A stretch of DNA of 64,000 nt from CBDDLJ01 sp965230635 (GTDB lineage: Bacteria > Pseudomonadota > Gammaproteobacteria > UBA1113), in assembly GCA_965230635.1 (NCBI GenBank), contig CBDDLJ010000010.1:154076-218075 (forward strand), in the 5' to 3' direction. The position numbers and the translations under genes were made by a program. This document shows positions 27,604 to 37,449 of this stretch, piece by piece. How positions within the stretch are numbered: the first letter of the stretch is position 1; each line of letters starts with the position of its first letter. Under the pieces are notes generated by a model that was given only the letters and a program-made list of their open reading frames with translations, had not been told where the DNA came from and made no database searches.

Positions 27604-30270
27604 ATGGAACAGAAAAATAACATGATGGATGATGATCCAATCGAAACACAAGAATGGCAAGAAGCCTTAGCTTCCGTTATAGCAGTTGAGGGCGCTGAGC
27701 GGGCACGCTTTATTTTGCAACAATTGTTTCAGCAAGCTCAGCATGCCGGTATTGATATACCGTCAGGCATTCACAGTGCGTATCAAAATACCATTTCTAC
27801 CTGTGACGAGCCAGATTATCCGGGCAATATTGAAATAGAAGAGCGACTTAGCGATTTTTTACGCTGGAATGCAATGGCGATGGTGGTTCGTGCTGCGCAT
27901 AGAGAGCCCAACTTAGGTGGTCATATTGCATCTTATGCTTCCGCATTGCATCTCTATGAAGTTGGTTTCCATCATTTTTTCAAATCACCGAATTCACAAC
28001 AAGGTGGTGATATGGTGTACATACAGGGACACTCATCTCCTGGTATTTATGCGCGCGCTTTTCTTGAAGGCCGTTTAACCGAAGCACAATTGGATCATTT
28101 TCGAGAAGAAGTTGAAGTGGATGGTTTATCTTCCTACCCTCATCCATGGTTAATGCCAGATTTTTGGCGTTTTCCTACCGTATCTATGGGCTTAGGGCCA
28201 CTTCAAGCGATTTATCAAGCACGATTTTTAAAATATTTATCCAATCGGAAATTGTTAAATACCGATGACCGCAATGTGTTTGCTTTCTGTGGTGATGGTG
28301 AAATGGATGAGCCCGAGTCACTTGGCGCCATACGAATAGCTTCTGATCATAATTTAGACAATCTGGTTTTTGTTGTTAATTGTAATCTACAACGTTTGGA
28401 TGGACCGGTGCGAGGCAATGGTAAAATAGTCCAAGATTTGGAAGGTGTATTTCGTGGTGCTGGATGGAATGTTGTAAAAGTATTGTGGGATGAAAACTGG
28501 ATGGCGTTAATTGAACGTGATCAATCCGGTTTATTAAAGCGCTTAATGGAAGAAACCGTTGATGGTGAGTATCAAAATCTAAAAGGTAAGCCAGGCGCTT
28601 ATGGGCGTGAGTACTTTTTTGGAAAATACCCTGAATTATTAAAATTAGTTGAGCACTTATCAGACGAAGAATTAGAGCAGTTAAATTTTGGTGGCCATGA
28701 TTGGAAAAAAGTCTATGCTGCTTATCATCAAGCTGTTAATCATAAGGGACAACCTACCGTCATCTTAGCGAAGACGATTAAAGGTTTTGGTATGGGGCTA
28801 GTTGGGCAAGGGCAAAATGTTGCACATAACACAAAAAAATTGAACATAGAAGCGGTTAAAGGATACCGTGATCGTTTTGATATTCCTGTCAGCGATGCGC
28901 AATTAGCTGATGTACCTTATGCGAAGTTGCCAGAAGACAGTGCAGAAATTCAATATTTAAAAAAGCAGCGTGAGCATTTAGGCGGCTTTTTGCCTGTACG
29001 ACCTGCATTTTCTCAAACATTAGATATTCCAGCATTGGATGTGTTTGCAACACATTTAAAAGGGACGGGTGAACGAGAGATATCCACCACCATGGCTTTT
29101 GTTCGTATTTTAAATACATTACTAAAACAAAAAGCAATCAAAGAACGCATTGTTCCGATTATACCGGATGAGTGCCGCACATTTGGAATGGAAGGTTTAT
29201 TTCGCCAAATTGGTATTTACTCAGCAAAGGGTCAATTATATAAACCAGTCGATGCTGAACAACTCATGTATTATCGTGAAGACAAAAAGGGACAAGTGCT
29301 TGAAGAAGGCATTACCGAAGCTGGCGGCTTTTGCTCATGGTTGGCAGCAGCGACATCGTATAATACCAATAACTTTCCAATGATTCCTTTTTTTATTTAC
29401 TATTCTATGTTTGGTTTCCAACGCATTGCCGATTTAGCTTGGGCTGCTGGAGACAGTCGTGCGCGTGGTTTTTTATTGGGAGGTACTGCAGGGCGTACTA
29501 CATTGGCAGGAGAAGGTTTACAGCATCAAGATGGACAGAGTCATAGCTATGCCAGTTTTATCCCCAATTGCCGCTCTTATGACCCAACTTACAGTTATGA
29601 ATTAGCCGTTATTATTCAAGATGGTTTGCATCGCATGTACCAGCAACAAGAAGACTGTTACTATTATATTACCGTGATGAATGAAAATTATTCGCATCCC
29701 GATATGCCAGAGGGTGCAGAAGATGGTATTGTGAAAGGGATGTACTTGTTGCGTGAAAGTACTGTGAAAACAGATAAAGCACTGCAAATGCTAGGTAGTG
29801 GGACTATTTTACGTGAAGTATTGAAAGCATCAGATATCTTGCAGAATGACTATCAGATAAGTGCAGATGTTTGGAGTGTGACAAGTTTTAATGAGTTGGC
29901 GCGTGATGGTAGTGCGGTGGAACGTTGGAATCGTTTACATCCAACAGAACAAGCTAAGTCTTGTTATGTATCCGATTGCTTGATGCAACGCCCAGGTAGC
30001 GTGATTGCTGCAACGGATTATATACGTGCCTATTCTGATCAAGTTCGAGCTTATATTGCTAAGCCTTATACGGCATTAGGCACTGATGGCTATGGTCGCA
30101 GTGATACACGAGAAAAATTACGACATTTCTTTGAAGTGGATGCAAAATTTGTTGTAGTCGCAAGTTTGAAAATGCTGGCAGAGCAAGGAGATATCCAGCA
30201 ACATATCGTTTCAGAAGCAATCAATAAGTTTGGCATTGATCCTGATAAACCCAACCCAACGACTGTATAA
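27604..30270 (+). CDS. aceE: Pyruvate dehydrogenase E1 component (homodimeric type)
   Basis: An 888-residue E1, almost exactly the length of E. coli AceE (887). It decarboxylates pyruvate with thiamine diphosphate and transfers the acetyl group to E2. The cofactor motif FCGDGEMDEPESLG, ending in the conserved Asn of VVNCNLQRLDG, is clear, as are GHSSPGIYARAFLEGR and AGRTTLAGEGLQHQDGQSH. It heads the three-gene operon aceE-aceF-lpdA; aceF follows after 15 bases. AAGGG stands five bases before the ATG. Confidence 0.97.
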   Translation: MEQKNNMMDDDPIETQEWQEALASVIAVEGAERARFILQQLFQQAQHAGIDIPSGIHSAYQNTISTCDEPDYPGNIEIEERLSDFLRWNAMAMVVRAAHREPNLGGHIASYASALHLYEVGFHHFFKSPNSQQGGDMVYIQGHSSPGIYARAFLEGRLTEAQLDHFREEVEVDGLSSYPHPWLMPDFWRFPTVSMGLGPLQAIYQARFLKYLSNRKLLNTDDRNVFAFCGDGEMDEPESLGAIRIASDHNLDNLVFVVNCNLQRLDGPVRGNGKIVQDLEGVFRGAGWNVVKVLWDENWMALIERDQSGLLKRLMEETVDGEYQNLKGKPGAYGREYFFGKYPELLKLVEHLSDEELEQLNFGGHDWKKVYAAYHQAVNHKGQPTVILAKTIKGFGMGLVGQGQNVAHNTKKLNIEAVKGYRDRFDIPVSDAQLADVPYAKLPEDSAEIQYLKKQREHLGGFLPVRPAFSQTLDIPALDVFATHLKGTGEREISTTMAFVRILNTLLKQKAIKERIVPIIPDECRTFGMEGLFRQIGIYSAKGQLYKPVDAEQLMYYREDKKGQVLEEGITEAGGFCSWLAAATSYNTNNFPMIPFFIYYSMFGFQRIADLAWAAGDSRARGFLLGGTAGRTTLAGEGLQHQDGQSHSYASFIPNCRSYDPTYSYELAVIIQDGLHRMYQQQEDCYYYITVMNENYSHPDMPEGAEDGIVKGMYLLRESTVKTDKALQMLGSGTILREVLKASDILQNDYQISADVWSVTSFNELARDGSAVERWNRLHPTEQAKSCYVSDCLMQRPGSVIAATDYIRAYSDQVRAYIAKPYTALGTDGYGRSDTREKLRHFFEVDAKFVVVASLKMLAEQGDIQQHIVSEAINKFGIDPDKPNPTTV

Positions 30271-30285
30271 AAAAGGAGTTAACGC

Positions 30286-31581
30286 GTGACAACTGTTCAA
30301 GAAGTACATATTCCAGATATTGGTGTTGACGGTGAAGTCGATGTTATTGACTTGCAAGTCAGCGTTGGCGATGTCGTTGCAGAGGAAGATGCCTTGATTA
30401 CACTGGAAAGTGAAAAAGCCTCTATGGACGTTCCAACGCCTTATGCTGGCACTGTCAAGGAAATTAAAGTTGCTGTTGGTGATAAGGTAAAAAAAGGTAC
30501 ATTGATCATTTTGTTAGATACAGCAGCCGAGGCTGGAGAAAAGAGTAAAACAACGACTGAAGCAAAGGCAGAAAAGCCAACACCAGCCGAGCAAACACCC
30601 ACTGAACCAAAGGTAGAAAAGCTAACAGCAGTGAAACAACCTCAAATCGAGCCGGTAGTAGAAGAAAATACAATAGGCGTGGTTCATGCAAGTCCCGCTG
30701 TGCGGCGTACAGCACGTGAATTTGGTGTTGATCTTAATCAAGTAATAGGTACTGGTCGTAAAGGGCGTATTGTCATAGAAGATGTGCAAGCTTATGTAAA
30801 AGCTGCATTAAGCAAATCGACAGCAAGTGATTCAGGCATTGCGACGAATTTGCCTCCTGTACCAACCGTAGACCATGCTAAATATGGACCGATTGAATAT
30901 CAGCCTTTATCAAAAATTAAAAAGATTTCTGGTGCAAATTTACATCGTAATTGGTTAGGCGTGCCACATATTACACAATTTGATGAAGCAGACATTACTA
31001 AATTAGAGCAATTTCGCCAGTCTAAAAAACAGCAAGCAGAAAAACAAGGATTTAAGTTAACACCGCTGGTTTTTATTATGAAAGCAGTGGTAGCTGCATT
31101 GAAGAAATTTCCAGATTTTAATGCTTCGCTGGATCCATCAGGTGAACAATTGATCATAAAAAAATATTATCATATAGGTGTTGCTGTTGACACGCCTAAT
31201 GGTTTAATGGTGCCAGTGATACGTGATGTTGATAGTAAGGGACTGTTTGAATTGGCCAAGGAATTAGGTGAAGTCAGTGAGCGTGCTCGAACAAAAGGAC
31301 TGATGCCTGCAGATATGCAAGGCAGTTGCTTTGCTATTTCAAGTTTAGGTGGCATTGGTGGGACCGCATTTACTCCCATAGTGAATGTGCCGGATGTTGC
31401 CATTTTAGGTGTCTCTCGATCGGCGATGAAGCCAATTTATGAAAAAGGTGAATTTATCCCCCGATTAATGTTACCATTATCACTGTCTTATGATCATCGC
31501 GTTATTGATGGTGCCCAGGGTGCTCGATTCATCACGTATTTGAGCAAAGTATTATCAGACATTAGAAACGTTTTATTATGA
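30286..31581 (+). CDS. aceF: Dihydrolipoamide acetyltransferase (pyruvate dehydrogenase E2)
   Basis: A 431-residue E2 with a single lipoyl domain (1-~78; the lipoylated Lys lies in LESEKASMDVP), a Pro/Glu/Lys-rich linker, a peripheral-subunit binding domain (~130-167; SPAVRRTAREFGVDL) and the catalytic core ending in LSLSYDHRVIDGAQGARF. E. coli AceF has three lipoyl domains, so this is a short form. The core transfers the acetyl group to CoA. The GTG start is supported by GGAG seven bases upstream. It lies between aceE and lpdA. Confidence 0.96.
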   Translation: MTTVQEVHIPDIGVDGEVDVIDLQVSVGDVVAEEDALITLESEKASMDVPTPYAGTVKEIKVAVGDKVKKGTLIILLDTAAEAGEKSKTTTEAKAEKPTPAEQTPTEPKVEKLTAVKQPQIEPVVEENTIGVVHASPAVRRTAREFGVDLNQVIGTGRKGRIVIEDVQAYVKAALSKSTASDSGIATNLPPVPTVDHAKYGPIEYQPLSKIKKISGANLHRNWLGVPHITQFDEADITKLEQFRQSKKQQAEKQGFKLTPLVFIMKAVVAALKKFPDFNASLDPSGEQLIIKKYYHIGVAVDTPNGLMVPVIRDVDSKGLFELAKELGEVSERARTKGLMPADMQGSCFAISSLGGIGGTAFTPIVNVPDVAILGVSRSAMKPIYEKGEFIPRLMLPLSLSYDHRVIDGAQGARFITYLSKVLSDIRNVLL

Positions 31582-31590
31582 GGAAATTCC

Positions 31591-33033
31591 ATGGCAGATA
31601 AAAAGTCGTTGCAAGCTGAATTAGTTGTTATCGGTAGTGGTCCAGGTGGGTATACAGCGGCATTTCGTGCGGCTGACTTGGGGAAAAAAGTGGTTCTAGT
31701 TGAGCGTTTTGCTCAGATTGGCGGTGTTTGCTTGAATGTGGGTTGTATTCCCTCTAAGGCCTTATTGCATACTGCCAAAGTGATGGATGATACAGCCGCC
31801 ATGTCTGATCATGGTATTCAGTATGATAAGCCAACCATTGATTTGAATAAATTACGTGCCTGGAAAAATAAAGTGATTGGGCAATTAACCACTGGGTTAA
31901 AGGGATTAGCGAAGCAGCGCAAAGTAACCGTAGTGCAGGGTATTGCAACATTTGATTCCCCAACCCGTTTGACCGTTCAGGGTGATAGCGGTGAACAAGC
32001 GATTAATTTTGAGCAATGCATTATTGCTGCCGGCTCACGTCCTATTCAATTGCCTTTCTTACCTGATGATCCGCGTATTATTGATTCAACCGGTGCATTG
32101 GAATTAGAGCAAGTTGATGGAGATATGCTAGTCATCGGTGGTGGCATTATCGGTTGTGAAATGGCAACAGTCTATCGTGCATTAGGAGCAAAAGTATCCA
32201 TCGTTGAATTATTAGACGGTTTGATGCCAGGTGCAGATAAAGATTTAGTGAAAGTATATAGTAAATTTGTATCCCCATTATATGAATCTATTATGTTAGA
32301 AACAAAGGTCACTGCAGTTGAGGCAAAACCTGATGGGTTATGGGTTAAATTTGAAGGAAAAAATGCGCCTAGCAAAGCGAAACGCTATGATCGTATTTTA
32401 AGTTCTGTCGGTCGTCAAGCTAACTCAGACAGGCTCGCATTAGATAAGGCGGGAGTCAAAGTAGATACACGAGGTTATATTATTGTTGATCAACAAATGC
32501 GAACGAATGTTAACAATATATTTGCTATTGGCGATATTGTTGGTCAACCCATGCTAGCACATAAAGCATCGCATGAAGCAAAAATAGCTGCCGAAGTTGC
32601 TGCCGGCATGGATCACTATTTTGATGTTGCTTGCATTCCGTCTGTTGCGTATACAGATCCAGAAGTTGCATGGACAGGTGTTACTGAAATCGAAGCGAAA
32701 GCGCAAGGCCTTAATTATGAAACCGGCGTATTTCCTTGGATGGCTAGTGGACGTGCTTTAAGCAATGGCCGAGCGGAAGGTATGACAAAAGTGATCTATG
32801 ATGCTGAAAAGAAAACAATTCTTGGCGCAGGGATTGTTGGTGTGAATGCAGGCGAATTGATTACAGAAGCCAGCCTAGCAATAGAAATGGGTTGTGATGC
32901 CGAAGATATTTCATTGACAGTTCATCCACATCCAACACTTTCAGAGACGGTTGCTTTCGCAACAGAAATGTATGAAGGGACCATTACCGATTTGTATGCA
33001 CCCAAACGGAAGAAAAAAGAAAAAGCTGCTTAG
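31591..33033 (+). CDS. lpdA: Dihydrolipoamide dehydrogenase (E3)
   Basis: A 480-residue flavoprotein that reoxidises the dihydrolipoyl group and makes NADH. It has the FAD fold GSGPGGYTAAFRAADLG, the redox disulphide in GGVCLNVGCIPSK, the NAD fold VIGGGIIGCEMATVYRALG and the C-terminal His-Glu pair in HPHPTLSE. The short basic tail RKKKEKAA is usual for the family. It starts nine bases after aceF and closes the operon; palindromic element C follows 39 bases after the stop. Confidence 0.97.
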   Translation: MADKKSLQAELVVIGSGPGGYTAAFRAADLGKKVVLVERFAQIGGVCLNVGCIPSKALLHTAKVMDDTAAMSDHGIQYDKPTIDLNKLRAWKNKVIGQLTTGLKGLAKQRKVTVVQGIATFDSPTRLTVQGDSGEQAINFEQCIIAAGSRPIQLPFLPDDPRIIDSTGALELEQVDGDMLVIGGGIIGCEMATVYRALGAKVSIVELLDGLMPGADKDLVKVYSKFVSPLYESIMLETKVTAVEAKPDGLWVKFEGKNAPSKAKRYDRILSSVGRQANSDRLALDKAGVKVDTRGYIIVDQQMRTNVNNIFAIGDIVGQPMLAHKASHEAKIAAEVAAGMDHYFDVACIPSVAYTDPEVAWTGVTEIEAKAQGLNYETGVFPWMASGRALSNGRAEGMTKVIYDAEKKTILGAGIVGVNAGELITEASLAIEMGCDAEDISLTVHPHPTLSETVAFATEMYEGTITDLYAPKRKKKEKAA

Positions 33034-33072
33034 TGTGCTATTGGTGATGTGTTATAATTGTCTGAGAGTGAT

Positions 33073-33236
33073 TATAGCGTTTCCCTATATTGCTGACCTA
33101 TACTAAGACTTCATCTAGTGCCTGCTTGCTTCGTTATTCAAAACCTTGTTTACAATAAGTAAACGTCGCTTTTGAAACCTCGCAAGCAAACACTATACTC
33201 GCTTAGAATAGATCAACAATATAGGGAAACGCTATA
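33073..33236. mobile_element. 164-bp palindromic MITE-like element, copy C
   Basis: Same termini (TATAGCGTTTCCCTATATTG) and orientation as copies A, B and D, and exactly 164 bp. It lies between lpdA and the convergent Rab-like gene, where its hairpin may serve as a terminator for both. Confidence 0.85.
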
Positions 33237-33301
33237 ACCCTCAGCTTTTTTCAGCATTTAATCCACTGACTGTTAGTTCAGAAAGTGTACGGTAAGTTAT
33301 A

Positions 33302-34783
33302 TTATGATAATGTACAGTTAGATGGTGCTGGCGCTGGTTCTAGTTCTTTTTTCATGCGTTCTCGGAATTCTAGTTCAGATTCCGCCGGAGGTTCAGACAG
33401 ATCTCTCTCTTCTAAAATCTCAGGAATCCCGGGTAGTATTAAGCGGTGGTAAATTGCATCTACTGCTGCGTAGAAAGGTTCATCTACACCGGCACCTGTC
33501 TCAGTACAGCATTCATAACATCCGGCAGCCCCGATTTTTTTCGCAAATGCTTGTGCCTGGCTTAGCTTAATAACTTTATTCTCTTCATTGTTATCATGGC
33601 TGTTTTGAGCGACGCCAACAATAATAATATCTACACTTTCACTAGCATGATTTTGAATATTACGATGCCAGTGACGAAGATTCTCAAACGATCTTTTACA
33701 GGTTACCGAATAAGTTAATAAAATAGCCATTGCACCGCGATAATAATCAGTGCGTATTGTTCTAAAGCGTTCTTGGCCTGCAGTATCCCATATCTGCAAT
33801 TTAAATTGCTTTTTATGACGCCGAACCGTCTTTACCTGAAAGTCAATACCTATTGTAGTTATAAAAGTCCTTGAAAAAGAGCTATCACTAAAACGTAATA
33901 ATAGCTGATTTTTATATGTGTTAGCATCACCGATGAGCAATATTTTAAGAAGATAATCATATTGACTGCTGGAGGAAGATGAAACAGTACGTTCCATCGT
34001 TCCATGTGATCCAGGATCTGACGCAAGAAATAATGGTTTTGATGTATTTGACAGTTGTTGCTTAGCCGTTTCTATTTTCTGTGATAATGTTGATTCGAGT
34101 TGTTCTGATATTTTGTTATCAAGTGGGGTCACTAGTCTTAACTCAGATAAATCCACAGCCTCAGTAAAAACATTTTTAACGCTGAGATAGAACTTCTCAG
34201 CTTTCATTGATAAATCCTGTTTTTTTTCTTGAGTGATTTCTATCGTCCTACCTTCATATGGAGTATAAGAATGGCCAATTTTTAAATGATTGAGGATATT
34301 GTGATAAGGTTTGATGACTTCATTTTCTGCCATCTCTAGAATAGAAGTCATAATAATAAATTCACGATCGCTGATTGGATGTTGCTTATCGGTTCCGGTG
34401 AGTTTAAGGTGATTTGAATGATTCCAATCAATTTTAAAATCCTGCACTGATCCATCAGATTGCGCTATACTCGTGTAGATTGTTCCGTCACCATACTCCC
34501 TAGTGTGGATATTATCAGGATACTCATCACTATTTTTAATGTTTCCTTCCTGGTCAAAAAGGCCGTGCTGATCGGCAAAGACAATGTCAAGTGTGTGGCT
34601 ATTTTTATCTTTGATATGAGCCATTTTTTTTACAGCAGCATTTAATTTGTCAAAGGAGCTTAGATATTTTTTTACTAACTTAAGATATTTCAGCGTAGCT
34701 TGCTCTTTAAGATAGTTCATGTGAGTAGGGTTTTCTAAGTTGGTATAAAATAATGCGCTACATACTGTTTTCGGATTTTTCAT
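33302..34783 (-). CDS. Rab-like pseudoGTPase with C-terminal CaaX box, effector candidate
   Basis: A 493-residue protein. Residues 1-~245 form a domain I cannot assign, shared with the neighbouring paralogue. A Ser-rich linker leads to a Rab-type GTPase domain at ~276-450. The fold motifs are clear: LKILLIGD, switch I TTIGIDF, and LQIWDTAGQERFRTI followed by DYYRGA. The P-loop, however, reads GDANTYKN where Rab has a Gly before the Lys and Ser after it, and the NKxD motif is replaced by VGVAQNS. The last four residues are CTLS, a CaaX box like that of H-Ras. Nucleotide binding is doubtful. The most likely role is a secreted mimic that binds Rab partners on a host membrane; this is inference. 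AAGGAA precedes the ATG. Confidence 0.85.
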   Translation of the reverse strand: MKNPKTVCSALFYTNLENPTHMNYLKEQATLKYLKLVKKYLSSFDKLNAAVKKMAHIKDKNSHTLDIVFADQHGLFDQEGNIKNSDEYPDNIHTREYGDGTIYTSIAQSDGSVQDFKIDWNHSNHLKLTGTDKQHPISDREFIIMTSILEMAENEVIKPYHNILNHLKIGHSYTPYEGRTIEITQEKKQDLSMKAEKFYLSVKNVFTEAVDLSELRLVTPLDNKISEQLESTLSQKIETAKQQLSNTSKPLFLASDPGSHGTMERTVSSSSSSQYDYLLKILLIGDANTYKNQLLLRFSDSSFSRTFITTIGIDFQVKTVRRHKKQFKLQIWDTAGQERFRTIRTDYYRGAMAILLTYSVTCKRSFENLRHWHRNIQNHASESVDIIIVGVAQNSHDNNEENKVIKLSQAQAFAKKIGAAGCYECCTETGAGVDEPFYAAVDAIYHRLILPGIPEILEERDLSEPPAESELEFRERMKKELEPAPAPSNCTLS

Positions 34784-35067
34784 TTATTGTTCCTTGGGCC
34801 TGGGATGTTGTAATGTATCTGCAAAAAATTAGTGCCTTGATAAATAAGCGTTTTGCAACTACCAATAAAACATTACTATTTTAGCATAAGCATGATATGT
34901 GTGTCACTCGTTGTATGGCATGGTGCAGAGCAAAATCATACTTTGCCTTCTATTTGACCAATTAATAATTCACTTCGAAATTTGTCACTCCACATCGCCT
35001 GTTTCAATTTTCTTTTTTAGTATTTCATCCACTAACTGTTAGTGTAGAAAGTGTACGGTAAATTATA

Positions 35068-37221
35068 TTATGATAATGTACAGTTAGATGGTTGTTCTGG
35101 CTTTACATTTTCTCGTTCTTTCTTTTCTAAAGCAACTAACAGTTTGTATTTATCATAAACATCATCCACTGCCGTGAGGAAAGGTTTATTGACACCTTTG
35201 CCTGTCTCAAGACAGCATTCATAATATTTAACACGATACTCGTCTGCAAATGCTTGTGCGCGCTCGTAACTAATAACTCTCCTTTCATGTTTATCACTGC
35301 GTGTGTTAGCAATGCCAACAATAATAACATTCACCCTCTCACTAGCATGGTGTTCAATATTACGATACCAGTTACGGAGATTTCCAAATGATTTTTCACA
35401 GGTGACATTATAAGTCAATAAAATAGCTTGTGTGCCGCGATAATAATCTGTTGATACCGCTATATAGCGTTCTTGGCCTTCAGTAGAACAAATCTGCAAT
35501 TTAAATTGCTTTTCATGACGTTGAATTGTCTTTTGTTGAAAGTCAATGCCTCGTGAGTATATAAAATCTAAAGAGAAGTTACTATCACTAAAACGTAACA
35601 ATAGTGGACTTTTATATGTATTAGCATCACCGATGAGCAATATTTTAATAAGATAGTCATAATGACTGCTGGAGGAAGATGAGACAGTAGGTACCATCGT
35701 TCCATGAGATCCAGGATCTGACGTAAGAAATAATGGTTTTGATGTATTTGTTAGTTGTTGTTTATCTATTGCTATTTTCTGTGATAACGTTGATTTAACC
35801 TGTTCTGATTCTAGGTTCTTTTTTGCTTGAGTTACAAGCGAATTTCTCTCTTGCAAAATGCATGGTAGTATTAAGCGGTGATAGGTTTTATCTACTGCTG
35901 CGTGGAAGAGCTGCTTTATACTGACATTTGTCTGAAGACAGTATTCATAACATCCTGATGCACCAATTTCTTTTGCAAATTTTTGCGCATGGTGTAAATG
36001 AATAACTTTATTTCTTTTATTATTATCACGCGTTGTTTTAGCGACACCAATAATAGTAATATCTATTTTTTTAGCATGATCTCTAATATTATCATACCAG
36101 TGGCGAAGATTTTTAAACGATTGTTCACATGTTACCGAATAAGTTAATAAAACAGCCATTGTGCCGCGATAATCCTTAGTTTGTATCGTTTTTGATCGCT
36201 CATCGCATAGAGGAGTGCGAACTGTTACGTTAAGTCGGGTTTTATGACGTATGATCGTTATTTTCTGCTCTGGCCAATACTCGAATCCATCAGGTAAGAA
36301 AAAATTATTTGTCCAGTAAGGCTTATTTATATTTCGAATATGACATGATAGCGCGCTTTTAGATGAATTAGTATCACCGACTAGCAAGATGACAAGATCA
36401 TCGTCATAGTCAAACAGAGAAGATGATTTATTAAGCTCTGATGGTGGTTTAAGAAATAATGGTATCAATGTGTTTGAAAGTTGTGGTGACAGTTGTTGTT
36501 TAGCTGCTTCTACTTTCTGTGATAATGTTGAATCGAGTTGTTTTGATATTTTCTTAGCGTTTGGCGTGATTAGCTTTAACTCCGATAAGTCGAATGCATC
36601 AGTAAAAATATCTCTAAGTTTATAAATGAATTCATCAACTTTCAAAGATAACTGTTGTTTTTTCTTATCAGTAATTACTATCGTCTTATCTTCATATGGC
36701 GTGTAAGAATGGCCTGTTTTTAACTGTTTAAGGATATTGCGATAAGGTTTGATGACTTCATTTTCTGCCATTTCTAGAATAGAAGTCATAATAATGAATT
36801 CACGATCACTGATTGGATGTTGCTTATCGGTTCCGATGAGTTTAAGGTGATTTGAGTGATTCCAATCAATTTTAAAATCCTGCATTGATCCATCAGATTG
36901 CGCTATACTCGTGTAGATTGTTCCGTCACCATACTCCCTAGTGTGGATATTATCAGGATGCTCATCACTATTTTTAATGTTTCCTTCTTGGTCAAAAAGG
37001 TCACACTGATCGGCAAAGACAATATCAACGGCGAGGTTATTTTCATCTTTAATGTGAGTCATTTCTTTTACAGCAGCATTTAATTTGTTAAACGAGCCGA
37101 GGTATTTTTTTACTAATTTAAGATATTTTAGTGTTGCTTGCTTTTTCAGGTAGTTCATGTGAGTGGGGTTTTCTAAGTCGGTATAAAATAGTGTGCTACA
37201 TATTGTTTTTGGGTTTGCCAT
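35068..37221 (-). CDS. Double Rab-like pseudoGTPase with C-terminal CaaX box, effector candidate
   Basis: A 717-residue paralogue of the gene downstream. Residues 1-~250 match the same unassigned N-terminal domain almost residue for residue. Two Rab-like domains follow: ~275-455 (P-loop GDTNSSKS; DTAGQE lost, with RTPLCDERSKTI in its place) and ~523-695 (P-loop GDANTYKS; CSTEGQERYIAV instead of DTAGQE). Neither keeps NKxD. Both keep the DYRGT/DYYRGT and LLTYSVTC-type strands. The protein ends PSNCTLS, the same CaaX box. The 5' context (AAGGAACAATAAATG) and the 3' flank are also duplicated. Host-directed function is inferred. Confidence 0.83.
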   Translation of the reverse strand: MANPKTICSTLFYTDLENPTHMNYLKKQATLKYLKLVKKYLGSFNKLNAAVKEMTHIKDENNLAVDIVFADQCDLFDQEGNIKNSDEHPDNIHTREYGDGTIYTSIAQSDGSMQDFKIDWNHSNHLKLIGTDKQHPISDREFIIMTSILEMAENEVIKPYRNILKQLKTGHSYTPYEDKTIVITDKKKQQLSLKVDEFIYKLRDIFTDAFDLSELKLITPNAKKISKQLDSTLSQKVEAAKQQLSPQLSNTLIPLFLKPPSELNKSSSLFDYDDDLVILLVGDTNSSKSALSCHIRNINKPYWTNNFFLPDGFEYWPEQKITIIRHKTRLNVTVRTPLCDERSKTIQTKDYRGTMAVLLTYSVTCEQSFKNLRHWYDNIRDHAKKIDITIIGVAKTTRDNNKRNKVIHLHHAQKFAKEIGASGCYEYCLQTNVSIKQLFHAAVDKTYHRLILPCILQERNSLVTQAKKNLESEQVKSTLSQKIAIDKQQLTNTSKPLFLTSDPGSHGTMVPTVSSSSSSHYDYLIKILLIGDANTYKSPLLLRFSDSNFSLDFIYSRGIDFQQKTIQRHEKQFKLQICSTEGQERYIAVSTDYYRGTQAILLTYNVTCEKSFGNLRNWYRNIEHHASERVNVIIVGIANTRSDKHERRVISYERAQAFADEYRVKYYECCLETGKGVNKPFLTAVDDVYDKYKLLVALEKKERENVKPEQPSNCTLS

Positions 37222-37449
37222 TTATTGTTCCTTGAGCCTGTGATATTGTAATGCATCTGCAACAAAAATTAATGTTTTATTTGATAAATAAGAGTTTGCG
37301 CAGTTACGATAAAATGTTGTCAATATAGCATAAGTTCGTTATGTACACCACTTTTTTATTGTATGGTGTATCAGAGTTAGAATAGTGATATGTGATTTAT
37401 GGTATAACATTATATGGAAAAGAGAAAACCATCACTATGAGTAAGAATT

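Noticed and set aside
33302..37221. Rab-like genes as ordinary bacterial MglA/Ras-like GTPases
   Set aside because: The DTAGQERFRTI and YYRGA motifs and the CaaX tail are specific to eukaryotic Rab/Ras proteins, not to MglA.
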